Below the pieces are notes generated by a model, which saw nothing but the letters and a program-made list of their open reading frames with translations, was not told the DNA's origin and ran no database searches. A stretch of DNA of 64,000 nucleotides from Metaphire vulgaris (Eukaryota > Annelida > Clitellata > Crassiclitellata > Megascolecidae), in contig CM030861.1 in the NCBI GenBank assembly GCA_018105865.1, positions 5,390,684 to 5,454,683 of the forward strand, read 5' to 3'. Below, in pieces: positions 33,413 to 43,210 of the stretch; position 1 is the first letter of the stretch; each line of letters starts with the position of its first letter. The position numbers and the translations under genes were made by a program.

Positions 33413-33430
33413 GCCCCACATTGGGCGCCA
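33413..33430 (-). other. Primer-binding site (tRNA-Lys type)
   Basis: On the minus strand TGGCGCCCAATGTGGGGC lies 2 bp inside the 5' LTR. It agrees at 17 of 18 positions with the tRNA-Lys(1,2) primer-binding site as I remember it (TGGCGCCCAACGTGGGGC). Confidence 0.8.
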
Positions 33431-33432
33431 AT

Positions 33433-35425
33433 TGTCGCGTTTTTCCTCTTCCTACAGAACTTTCCGGGGATTCCAATATTCGGGGACCCGCTTTGGGTAC
33501 TGCTTACTATAAACGATGCCTCGGTTAGTCAGAAGGGGAAGGCCTGGGAGAGAAAAATCGCCACTACAATAAATTTTTACGTGGGTCCCTGCCCTGGTAT
33601 TTGGGCAGCTAGCTCATCTAGCTCGCTCGACTCGCTTGAGAACAGAAGACAATTCAGTCTTTCGGTCATAAACGTTTTATTATATGCAAAGGATAAAAGA
33701 GTCTTAATTAGTTCGTCATCTGCACAACTGTCCTGCAGGGCGGACTACTACAATGGCAGCACTTAACTACTCTTATTAGCTCACTATATTCAAATGTCAC
33801 TACAGAAATACAAAGGAAATCAAACTCATAAATATCTACTCTGAAGAATAAGGTTTAAAGGAGCATCAAGGTCACTGGACCCCGTGAGGGAGCCAAAACT
33901 AGGGGTTGACTGTTGGCCACAGTCAGAGGCAACTTTACGGACCATGTGGGGGTCGGACGTTAGCCTATGACCTTGAAGCGAGCTACGCTTGTGCACGAAG
34001 AAAGCCTTAAATAGAAGAAACGGCTAAAGATGTTCGAAACAAGCGATCGCTTAACTACATGCACTAGCAAAGCTATCTCTCTATTCAGACGGATAGTCAC
34101 TTAATGCACAAATATGAAGCGAAGAGTACTCCATCTCTAGATGCGCGTGAGGCATTGTCACTTCTAAGGGGATCCTATCTACTAGAAGGGGTAATAGTAA
34201 CATACAGATCGTGTCCTCAGAAATAGAAGTCGGTCGTGCAGAGGATCTTCAGTGGACTTCGGCGAAGAGGACGAAACTCGGCAGCGATCGTCGGCGGACG
34301 ATGATCGAGGAGTTGAACGTCAGAAGGTCCTGAAGACGGTTGATCGATAAGACGGACGTCACTCGAGTAGGTGACTAGGCTCGCTCGGGAGCTGTCGTCA
34401 ATCGAGGAGGTGACTAGGCTCGCTCGGGAGCTGTCGTCAGAGAGACGGCGGAACGACCACCAGTGGAGGTTAGAGGTACCGGGAAGCCGGAGATACTCCT
34501 GGCGGCCTTTCCCCCTCCGACTGCGTGATTGTCGGCCAAAGCACGGGGCTACGTCGGACGCAGCCGAGAAAGTGACTAGGCCCGCTCGGGGGCTGTCGTC
34601 GGCGAGACGGCGGAACGACCACCAGTGGAGGTTAGAGGTACTGGGAAGCCGGAGAAACTCCTGGCGGCCTTTCCCCCTCCGACTGCGTGATAGTCGACCG
34701 AAACGCAAGGCTATAGAGGAATGGCGTCTTCCCCCATGCGAGTAAAAACTCAAGCATACTAGCCTCTTTCGAGGCCCGTAGGGTGACAATACTTAAGACC
34801 CTAGGTTCTTACTTAAAACGGGTGTACAAAACACACTTAACAAATCATGCGGCATTTAGTAATTAAAGATGCCATTCGCTTGAAACTCGAAAGGTAAGTC
34901 ACTTCGAATATACAACACAATACAGATATCGAATTATGATCGATAGTTCAATAACTTAATTATAATAATTAGTTAAAGTATCGATCGCTGAAATCGTATT
35001 ACACAACGGTGCAATGCTGTGGCGCCACCTTGCGAACAAATGGCGAAACCACATACACGTATAACCGCGACGTATAGAAATACGCCTCGCTAGAAATGGT
35101 TTACAGAAAGTCGCGAGCAAAAGAACAGCATTCGAAAACGAATGTCGCTAATTACTTGATAATCTAAAATACAATAGTTTCAACTTCTTAACACTACATA
35201 TGCGTCGAATAACTAGCGAAAGTACGATGGCTTAATTATAATGATTATTTTGAAATATCGAACAACGCAAATGCATCAAGCCATGGTAAACAAGTCGCAA
35301 CGCCATCTGGCGAATAAAGTGAGAATGTTCTGCGTACAATAACGAAGCTACACTTAATCAAACGAACAAACGCAAAGAGAGGTGTGCGATTATGAAAGGA
35401 AGGCTAGGCCTAAAATTTTGTCACA
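33433..35425 (-). mobile_element. 5' LTR of the Ty3/gypsy element
   Basis: It is 1993 bp, the same length as the 3' LTR. It is followed by TSD ATCC at 35426-35429. AATAAA on the minus strand is at 33676-33681. A minus-strand 190-residue frame (34217-34789) runs through the U3 tandem repeats. It reflects repeat composition and is not called as a gene. Confidence 0.93.
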
Positions 35426-35430
35426 ATCCT

Positions 35431-36314
35431 CTAGTCATTGGCTATGAAGAAGAGTGTCGTCAGCCACCGTCTTCCTCCGTGTTGCCAATGGTGTCGTTGT
35501 TGTCGTTGTTGCTTGATTTGTTAATAAGTAAATACACCAATAAAAAAGAAGCTGCATTAGTGTCTTTTTGAAGTCGCTGTGATGACGGAGTCACAGCGCA
35601 ACATCGTCAGTGAAGGTGAATCTTGACTGTGATGAAAAAAGTCTACCCTTTGGTGTAATATCCACCGAGGAGGTCAAATATAAGCCAAGGACGGAGATAG
35701 TCGCCTGTCGTAAAGGCGCGGAGAGTCAGTTGGTGAAAAGACCGTTGAGGAAAAAGTGTGGACCGCCGTCCATTCAGGCACGGTGGGCTCCAGTTTTTGG
35801 TGAAAGCGCGGAGGAAAAAGATTGACGCCGCTGCCCGTCTAGGAGTGAGAGCAGAAGAAACCAAGCGTTCTAAGAAGCCACAACAGAGGATAGACATCGC
35901 CGCTTGTCTTTAAGGGAGCAGAAGATGAGTACGTTACCGAGAATGAAGAGGTGTAACATAAAGTTGAAGCCAGTGACCAAAAACATGTACAGAAATCGCT
36001 TAAGGCGCCGAGACCAAGCGGTGGCCAGCGATAAGACGAGCCAGTTAAAGGGCCTATCAGGAGAGGCCGGAGCCAGGACAGGCAGAGAGACGTCAGACGA
36101 AGAAAATCGGGACTATGTGTTGAGGAGCGGCCATCCTCATTATGCAGCCTGCCCGGTAGCCGCTCACACCTCGTTTGACGACTGTGAATTGGAAAGTCAA
36201 ACAAACGCCGTCGATCAGGCAGATCCGGCGGCGGAAGGCGATCGGGAAACCGAGTGGGCGTTGGGGCCGCCCGACCGCCGCCGCGCGACGAGACCGTCAG
36301 CCGGGGTCGCCACA
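35431..36314 (+). mobile_element. Unclassified TGTGGCGACC-type repeat, copy 2 (right part)
   Basis: It ends GGGGTCGCCACA like copy 1 and contains the same basic frame (35904-36310). A 5' stretch absent from copy 1 is present here (35590-35790, e.g. GGACCGCCGTCCATTCAGGC) and also in copy 3. The gypsy element inserted upstream of it. Before insertion the sequence read ...CGATCCTCTAGTC.... A TGTTAATAAGTAAATACACC block near 35520 is of unknown origin. Confidence 0.5.
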
Positions 36315-36555
36315 TTATCAGTCAAATTTTTATATACTGGTTTGTGTAATAGGCATACTAATGTTATGTGTTATTGTTATGTAGAAATCCGGCCCACAAA
36401 AAAACACATAGACAGAAAATGTGGTCCGCGGTACGAAATGATTTTGGCATCCCTGATCTACAGCACGCGTGATTCTTTCGAAGATAACGTCAGACCAAAT
36501 GCATAAAATTAAAACAACACACTTACAATAATCCTCCGCTACCAAACTCTAAGGC

Positions 36556-36562
36556 TATAAAA
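36556..36562 (+). promoter_or_regulatory. TATA box of Ly6/uPAR gene B
   Basis: TATAAAA lies in the same context and at the same 91-bp distance from the ATG as in gene A. Confidence 0.6.
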
Positions 36563-36646
36563 GTCGAGGAAATAACGAAGAAGAATCGCAAAGAATTCGT
36601 GAATCTGATTCTTGTTACAGCGATTTGTTCAACCAGCGATTAGAAG

Positions 36647-38787
36647 ATGGATCGTCGATTGGCGTTTAGAGTTCTGAGTCTTCTTCTTCTGCTGATCGTT
36701 TCTATCGCTGAAGGTTTGCATCGGTAGAGTTGTTTTAGAACTACAGTGTACGCTTAGTTGTAATTTGTAAAACCCACTCTCGCTCAGTTCTATGGAAATC
36801 AATTCTTGCTTTTGTCACGATTTCAAAAATTGCATTCTGAAACCTTTATTAGTCTGTGTATCGCGTTTTTCAAGGACTTCGTTGCTACGAATGCGATATT
36901 ACTTCGGGTTCGACACCCTGCAATGACAGTGTAGAGTGTGACAATGCCGAACTTGATGAAGGCATGGAACATTGGTGTATTGAAATAGTCGATTACAACG
37001 CTACATCGTGTAAGTTTTATGCTATTCGGCCTACATATTTCGTTACTCAGTATGCTTAAGTAGATGTGAGTACGAGCAGCAGGGGCCTAAAATAAGCTAT
37101 TTCGTACTGGTTGACGTCGACGTTCACTTCGCTAATTTATCAAACTATTTAAATTATCAAGTTGTAAAGTCTGCAAAGCTCAGGGAGGACGCTATTTCCC
37201 CCCCAAAAAATTTGATCTCACCTGAATATTTTTTCTACAACCTTCGAAGAATGTAGCCGATTACTATAGCAACAGAAGAAGCGTTGGATGCGGAGCTCAG
37301 AACTTATTCATAAAACGATAATTATTGTCGCTCATGAATTCACATCTGCTTACTATTTTTAGCATTTCAATCAAATCTATGCTCTAAATCAAGTATCGTA
37401 CTTTTGAATAAGTGCCATACGAATCAGTGGCGTAGCCATGGGGTTGTGGTTTAAATCCGCCTTGGTTGCTGACGAAAAATTTGTTGTAATGTGTTTTCAT
37501 AATTTTTTTATTTTCGGACGCGGTTTTGGGGGTCAAACCTCTCCCTTGGCGGCCAACTCAAAATAATTTCTAAGCGCTATAAAATGTAAAGATGTAAGGT
37601 GACGACCTTTTTTGCTTGTCAGCACATCCACAAAGGAAAATAAGAGAACAAGTAGAAGAGGAAAGATGTGATGACATTATTTGCTTGTCAAGATTTTTCG
37701 AAGTTGGTTATAACGAAAAGCAAACTCCCCCTTTCTGAAATTCTTTCTACGCCACTGTTACGGATTATGTTTTTTCCCGAAATTAAGAAACCCGAAATGC
37801 ACATCTGTTCCATAATCTTCGCTGAAACTCGTGCTTCTCTTGTGCAATTTTCGATACTCGCAAAGCGAGAATTAAATCGGACTGTGTGGTAAAAACAGTG
37901 GCATGTAAAGCTGATGGACGCGAATTCGAGACCTGAAGTCGAATGGTTGACTCCAGGGATATTTTTGCACCTCCAATTTGGGGTCGACACCCCTAACATT
38001 TGCTAACCTAGCAATGGCATGTATGTGGCATGTACCCTAATACCTAAATAGATCCTGAACACCCTCCCCCACCCAATTCGATAAGTAACACACCCGCCGG
38101 CTCTATTTCTGTTGATGACCGTTTTTTGCTTGTCAGACTTTTTTAGAACTGAAAACGTTTTTTGCTTGTCAGATTTTTCTGTTTTTGAGCTTTGAAAAGT
38201 TAAGTTTTTTTGGTTTGTTGCCTTTCAGACTTTATTTTGTGGGATGGCTTTTTTCACGAACCTCTAAATTTTACCGACACTCCCGTAAAATCACAATCCT
38301 AGAAATAACCCTGGTTGACTCATCCTTCATTCGACGGCAGTGATAAAAATGATTAGCAATGGTAACAATGCCAAGGTAAAATGCCAAGGTAAATGTTCGA
38401 CGGAAAAGACTGACTGGCCACACTGTCCACCGATGTGTGGCTTAGCCACCTATTGATATATTTTATTTGACGTCAGCATATCTGGATCTATCTCGCCTCA
38501 GAGCAAGTAGAATCAATATACTCATTAAGACAGTCGTTAAAATGCAGTTATTCGTAGTAGTAAGTTCTAGTAACACAACATAACTGGTCGGCTGTTGGTA
38601 AGTTCCGCTGTGTTTTCGTTTAGGCTTAGGTCCGGTCGTAGCGAAATATCAGACCTGCAGTTCCAAGACAAATTATAATGCTTCACAACCGCCTCAGTGC
38701 GTGAAACACATCTCGCTAGATGATGTAAGCTTCTGCAAAGCCTTTTGTAACACTGACAACTGCAATGAAGGCATTGCCGTCTGCTAG
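36647..38787 (+). CDS. Secreted Ly6/uPAR-domain (three-finger) protein, gene B, three exons
   Basis: The exons are 36647-36713, 36875-37009 and 38624-38787 (121 residues plus stop), with the same splice sites and phase 1 introns as gene A. The signal peptide (MDRRLAFRV plus a run of Leu) is two residues longer. All 12 cysteines are conserved, including RCYEC at the mature N-terminus and FCNTDNCN near the end. The chain stops directly after the last cysteine because the GAG of gene A is TAG here, so the five-residue tail is gone. Exon 2 differs from gene A at about 30 of 135 bases, changing 20 of 45 residues with only two silent changes. The neighbouring introns differ by about 5%. The protein is probably secreted and the target is unknown. 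Confidence 0.8.
37425..37757. mobile_element. hAT-type MITE, family 2, in Ly6 gene B intron 2
   Basis: The ends are CAGTGGCGTAGCCA and CTACGCCACTG. The flanks atacgaat and ttacggat derive from the ttacgaat duplication seen intact in gene A. Confidence 0.85.
37954..38313. mobile_element. hAT-type MITE, family 5, in Ly6 gene B intron 2
   Basis: The ends are CAGGGATATTT and CCTAGAAATAACCCTG, with perfect TSDs gttgactc at 37946-37953 and 38314-38321. It has three CGTTTTTTGCTTGTCAG-like motifs inside. Confidence 0.88.
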
Positions 38788-38898
38788 CCGCCTCAGTAAT
38801 GAAAGCGTCAGCGACGCGATGTGTCGAAAGAACGTCCTTTTCGCTGCAAAGATTAATCAAGCATCAAACCATAACGAAGAAGGATAATTAATTTCGAC

Positions 38899-38904
38899 AA
38901 TAAA
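38899..38904 (+). terminator. Polyadenylation signal of Ly6/uPAR gene B
   Basis: AATAAA is at the position equivalent to gene A. Confidence 0.6.
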
Positions 38905-39159
38905 AAATTTAATGCGCTTTGGAAAACAATTCATAATACGGATTTTAAATTTTGCTCATTACGTTAAAGGAAATTAGGAATTACTCTTCATCAATAAATC
39001 AGTTGAATTTGCATCACATTCAAATAGTTTCGTTAGCTTGAAAGCTGACGGTGAGGCTGAAATGGAATTAATCTGGACATGATGAAGCTACCATAAACTT
39101 TGCCACAAGACAACTCTGTATCCTCATTTAGCGTGAATATATTTCACTAAATGCATCAC

Positions 39160-39160
39160 C

Positions 39161-39207
<47 letters not shown>
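39160..39207 (+). repeat. (ATC)n microsatellite
   Basis: There are about 15 ATC units. The unit A counterpart (14128-14170) is short and imperfect. Confidence 0.95.
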
Positions 39208-39377
39208 TAGTGTTTTATACAGGCCTGTTAGGAGGGGAGATTCCCCCAACCTCAAAAATTCCCCCTAAAAATCGCAGCACTTACACAAATTTTGCTGTCT
39301 TTTCCCCTCCAACCAAGTCGATTCCCCCCGAAAGTCTCAATTTCCCCCCAAAGGCCTGGAGTCTGGATAAAACAGTG
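39208..39377. mobile_element. hAT-type MITE, family 3, inserted in the ATC repeat
   Basis: The left end is TAGTGTTTTATACAGGCCTG and the right end is GGCCTGGAGTCTGG plus ATAAAACAGTG. Both flanks are ATC repeat, so a TSD cannot be defined. Confidence 0.65.
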
Positions 39378-39389
39378 AATTCATCATCA

Positions 39390-39480
39390 TCGGAGAGAGT
39401 GAGGTCAATTCAACGGTACTTGAGTTGCCAGTGAGCGCGGCTATCAAGCTAGTGTGTGCCTTGGTACTCACACGAATTGA
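39390..39480 (+). mobile_element. L2-like LINE fragment, part 1
   Basis: The frame reads LPVSAAIKLVCALVLTRID and stops at an insertion. It matches HLPTSAAIQLVRAVVITRID of the LINE at 23515. The frame resumes at 40523. Confidence 0.7.
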
Positions 39481-40514
39481 CAGTGTTGTGCGTTACTGCG
39501 TTACTGGAACGCGTTACTGTAATTAATTACTTTTTAGAAGTAGTTAATTACTATAACCAATTACTTTTTGGAAAAGTAACGTTGCAGTAACGGATTACTT
39601 TCAAGGAGTAACGGTAACGCAAAGTAGCGCTAATAAAGTGTTACTCCAACACCGACGGACAACGCACGCAGACAATATACAATTTACATAGTCATTTTAC
39701 AAATTATAGCTAGATTTGATATTAATTACCCCCACTTTGGCATTTGGCCAAGGTTGGTCAGTCTACAAATTTTTATAAGCTATACTATGTCTATGATAGT
39801 CATGCTCAGAGTCATAGAGATCATTCATAGAATAACAATGGCTGCCTCGTCCTTGTCCTCGCCCTTGGAGGGTCGGTCCTCGTCCTTGTCCTTGGGGGTA
39901 GTCCTTGTCCTTATCCTCGTCCTTGGGGAGGGGGTGTCAGTCCTTGTTAACATCACTGGTATAAGGCGTATAAATTTTATTAAAAATCACTACACACGCG
40001 GCCGAGATATTAAATGTTAAACATCGGTCCACTTTTTACTTTTACACCCTGTAGACTCCTGTGAAACGATCAGTCTATATCAATAACAGAACAGTGACTG
40101 AATATTTAGTAAATCTAAATATTTTCTGTTATGAATGTACTTTGGTATTTTTAAAAATTCATTTTCATGTAAGATTCTGTTGGTACAGTAGGCCTACAAT
40201 GTTTTTCCATACAATATAGATACAATGTAACCATCAGCCATAACTGTGCTGAGTTTATTGGAAGTAATCATTAAAAGTAGTTAATTACTTTGACAAAAGT
40301 AATAGATTAATCAGTAATAGATTATTACTGAAGCGACCATTTGCAGATGATGTGAGTAATTAATACTACTGTAATAGACTTACTTTTGATGCAAAGTAAT
40401 CAGTAATCAGTAATTAACTACTTTTTAAAAGTAACTACTACAACACTGATTACTTTTGTGATGTGAATTACTGCTTTTGATGCAAAGGTGTAATCAGTAA
40501 TTAACTACTTTTTG
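39481..40514. mobile_element. hAT-type element splitting an L2-like LINE (CAGTGTTGTGCGTTAC end)
   Basis: It starts CAGTGTTGTGCGTTACTGCG. Repeated GTAATTAATTACTTTTT palindromic blocks lie at both ends, and ACTACTACAACACTG, an inverted terminus, lies near 40434-40448. Flanking octamers cgaattga and gactttga are a weak TSD (5 of 8). The exact right boundary is uncertain. The middle (39660-40260) shows no coding frame of note. Confidence 0.55.
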
Positions 40515-40522
40515 GACTTTGA

Positions 40523-41035
40523 TTACTGCAACGGTACTTGGGCTGAACCGCTTACAATCAGTGCTCAACAAGGCCGCGCGAGTGATCTTCGGCTGTCGCT
40601 GGGGTGACCACCTCACTCCTCTTCTTAGAGATCGATTCCACTGGTTCCGTGTTCCACAACGCATTATCTACAAGCGCTGTTGGCTAACGTATCGGGCTTT
40701 ACACGATCCACTCTGTCCCGAATATCTAACTGTGCTTGTTCGTAGATCGACTGTGAACGAGAGGAGATTGGTTCTCAGGTCCGGTCGGAGAGTGCAGTTG
40801 TTGATCCCTCCCCCATCCAAGACCATAAATTTGGGGAAAGATCATTCGCGCGGAGGAATCCGGCCCTGTAGAGCTCTCTTCCAAACTATGTGACTGGAGC
40901 TGACTCAGCTGGGATATTCATTAGAAATCTGAAGGCATACTTATTTAATATAGGATATGAACTGTGTTAAGCGCTCTCGTTGTAGGCCTTAGTCTTGTAT
41001 ACTGCGCTATATAAATTGTCAATAAATAAATAAAT
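40523..41035 (+). mobile_element. L2-like LINE fragment, part 2
   Basis: DYCNGT continues the interrupted frame, then LNRLQSVLNKAARVIFG, RIIYKRCWLTYRALHDPLCPEYL and RVQLLIPPPSKT follow. It ends GCGCTATATAAATTG and (AATA)n, the LINE 3' tail. Confidence 0.8.
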
Positions 41036-41134
41036 CATCATCGTCATCATCATAATCAACATCATCATCCGTGTCACAAGAGTTTGGCCATCCTTGCATT
41101 ATGACGACAATTTCCATATCAGATCTGTAGAAAG

Positions 41135-41200
41135 ATGGATCGCCGATTGATTTTTGAAGTCCTGAATCTTCTTCCTCCGTTAGTTTCCGTCAGTGAATGT
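41135..41200 (+). pseudogene. Exon-1 remnant of a third Ly6/uPAR gene, unit B copy
   Basis: ATG at 41135 opens MDRRLIFEVLNLLPPLVSVS, clearly a relative of the signal-peptide exon of genes A and B. The donor context GAAG|GTTTG has become GAAT|GTTTG. No exon 2 or 3 was found before the unit ends, so the gene is truncated. Confidence 0.6.
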
Positions 41201-41240
41201 TTGTACCTGTAGTTATTTAGAGCTAATTTTACTTGTAAAA

Positions 41241-41504
41241 TGGGTTGCGCGGTGGAGCAGTGGTTAGCGCACTGGTCTGACAATCTTGAGGTCCCTGGTT
41301 CAACTTCCGGCCGCGGCAGAAACTTTTCGGTTGTTTCTGTCCCAAGCGCCCCCAGTCGACTCAGCTGTGAATGAGTACATCGGGTGTTAACTCGGTGGAA
41401 GGAAAGGCGGCGAGGGAAAGGCTGGCAACCGCCCTCCTTCAGCCGTTGCTATGTAAAACTGAAGGCGCTAACCCTTCGGTTCTCCGTACGGGCGGAGTGT
41501 ACCG
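41241..41504 (+). mobile_element. tRNA-derived SINE with 12-bp TSD
   Basis: The head is tRNA-like, with an A-box region GTGGAGCAGTGGTTAGCGC (41252-41270) and B box GGTTCAACTTCC (41297-41308). A body follows with AGTCGACTCAGC and GAAGGCGCTAACCCTTCGG. The 12-bp repeat TTACTTGTAAAA flanks it on both sides (41229-41240, 41505-41516). Unit A shows the unoccupied site. Confidence 0.85.
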
Positions 41505-41589
41505 TTACTTGTAAAAGTCCCTTGTAGAGATTCTATCAGGGGTGATTAGCGAAGGGTTGAGCCGTAGACTTACCACCGCTAACGACAGC

Positions 41590-42290
41590 GCAGTTGCCTG
41601 GGTTCCCTAGTCTCAGCGCACTGTCAGTGAAGGTGAGTCTTGGCTGTGATGAAAATCGCCTACCTGAGGTCACGTTAGTGCCCAGGAGGTCAACTCTGAG
41701 CCAAGGGAGGAGACAGACGCCCGCCTGTCATAAAGGCGCGGGGAGACAGTCTGGGTGAATTGACCGTCAAGAAAAAGAGTGGACCGCCGTCCATTCAGGC
41801 ACGGTTAATCCCGGGTTTCGGTGAAAGCGCTGAGGAAACAAATAGACGCCGCTGCCCGTCTAGAAGCAAGAGCAGAAGTTACCAAGCGTGCTAGGAAGGC
41901 GCAACAGAGACAACGCCGCCTGTCTTTGAGAGAGCGGAAGACGGTTAGATTACCGAGAATGAAGAGACGTGGGACCAAGTCGAAGCCAGTGACCAAGAAT
42001 ATGTACCGAAATCGCTTAAGGCGCCGAGACCAAGCGGTGGCCAGCGATAAGAGGAATGAGTTAAAGGATCTCTCGGACGAGGCCGGGGCCGGAACGGATA
42101 GAGAGTCAGAGGAGGAAAATGAGAACCCTATGTTGAGGAACGGCCATCCTCAGTATGCGGCCTGCCCGGCAGCCGCGGACTGATATCGGTGAATCGGAAA
42201 GGCAAACAGACGCCGCCGATCAGGCAGAGTCGGCGGCAGATGGCGATCGGAAAATCGAGCGGGCGTTGGGGGCCGCCCGACCGCCGGCCG
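41590..42290 (+). mobile_element. Unclassified TGTGGCGACC-type repeat, copy 3
   Basis: It is homologous to 35590-36290 with about 20% divergence by eye and keeps an open frame at 41821-42183. That frame is basic (RQIDAAARLEARAEVTKRA, KPVTKNMYRNRLRRRDQ) with an acidic end (ESEEENEN). It is truncated at CCGCGC before the GGTCGCCACA terminus. Confidence 0.5.
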
Positions 42291-42392
42291 CGCTACATAT
42301 ATATACCGATATACCCCTTCCCCCCGTCGCTACGCCCCTAGGCTACATATATATACCGATATACCTCTTCCCTCCGTCGCTACGCCCCTGAT
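42284..42392 (+). repeat. Tandemly doubled end of a family 2-like hAT MITE
   Basis: Two copies of a segment of about 52 bp (CTACATATATATACCGATAT ... CGTCGCTACGCCCCT) lie in tandem. It resembles the right end of 47299-47481. Confidence 0.65.
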
Positions 42393-43000
42393 GGGACTGA
42401 GAGGCTATCTCGCGTGCGTTGGCATTTCAATTGACAAGAACTTTTCCTTTCGCAGTTTACCGAGATAATGCATTAGTAGTGATGCGCGGTATGACGGTAT
42501 ATGAAAAATCCTGCTGTATTAATTAACGTTATGGTAACGGTATTATAGGCTTATAACCTATACCGTGTGCTTGCTGAATGCCGCGGTTTATCGTCAGGCG
42601 GTATTGATTTTAAATAAGCTTTCCTAGATAATTATAACAAATTAGATTCAATGAAAGATACCAGATATCGGTAATTAATCGATGGGAAGAGATTATAGCA
42701 ACGGGAAAAGATAAATGGAAAAGTTTCTTGTTTAGCTTTTGCTGCTAATGAGCTGGCAGAATGCAACTATCAGTGATGGACACTAACTATTTTTCAGTTA
42801 AACTTTAACTAAACTTTTTTGCAATTAAGCAGTTTAACTTTTTAATTAACTAACTTTTCACTGTAGTATAGTTTAACTTTAACTGATAACTAATTAAAAG
42901 CGGTTTAACTTATAACTTTAACTTTTTAACTTTGACATGAGCTACAGAGCTAGTAAAACTAGGCTACAAGCTGCAACGAACACGATTTACGACTATAATT

Positions 43001-43210
43001 TTAAACAACAGTCGCATTGTCCACAAATTCACTGACCGGCAGTAAATGAGGTTGTTTCAACGTTACAATGTTTCCTTCCTTGAGAATGTACCACAAAAAC
43101 ACAGACTGATCAAAGTTTTCATCTGACATCTTGCATCGTCTGACTGTCAGAATTTGTCCAGCGGCTCTGAACAGTCTTTCAACGACTGCACTGCTTGGTA
43201 GTGCAGTATC
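43001..43210 (-). pseudogene. hAT transposase C-terminal (dimerisation) remnant
   Basis: The minus strand reads DTALPSSAVVERLFRAAGQI, then KMSDENFDQSVFLWYIL, and ends at a stop at 43001. SSAxxERLFxxAG is the signature of the hAT C-terminal dimerisation domain. Upstream sequence loses the frame near 43215, so only about 70 residues remain. It may belong to the enclosing element or to a second hAT whose CAGTGATGGACA end lies at about 42773. Confidence 0.75.

Larger units (their letters stand above)
16490..41540 (+). repeat. Segmental duplication, unit B
   Basis: It starts GGCAAGTCCGTAAAATTTTC, only about 160 bp after unit A ends, so the two are direct tandem copies. It is enlarged by the Ty3/gypsy element, by extra sequence at 22.3-25.1 kb, by a hAT MITE in an L2-like LINE and by a SINE. 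It has lost most of the receptor and the 5.4-6.9 kb block. Confidence 0.85.

Noticed and set aside
34217..34789. 190-residue minus-strand frame in the gypsy LTR
   Set aside because: It runs through U3 tandem repeats and is broken in the sister LTR by a 1-bp indel. It is composition, not a gene.
39411..40542. CAACGGTACTTG direct repeat as a TSD around the hAT insert in the LINE
   Set aside because: The LINE frame shows the insert boundary elsewhere (between TRID and YCN). The repeated string is part of two different LINE positions.
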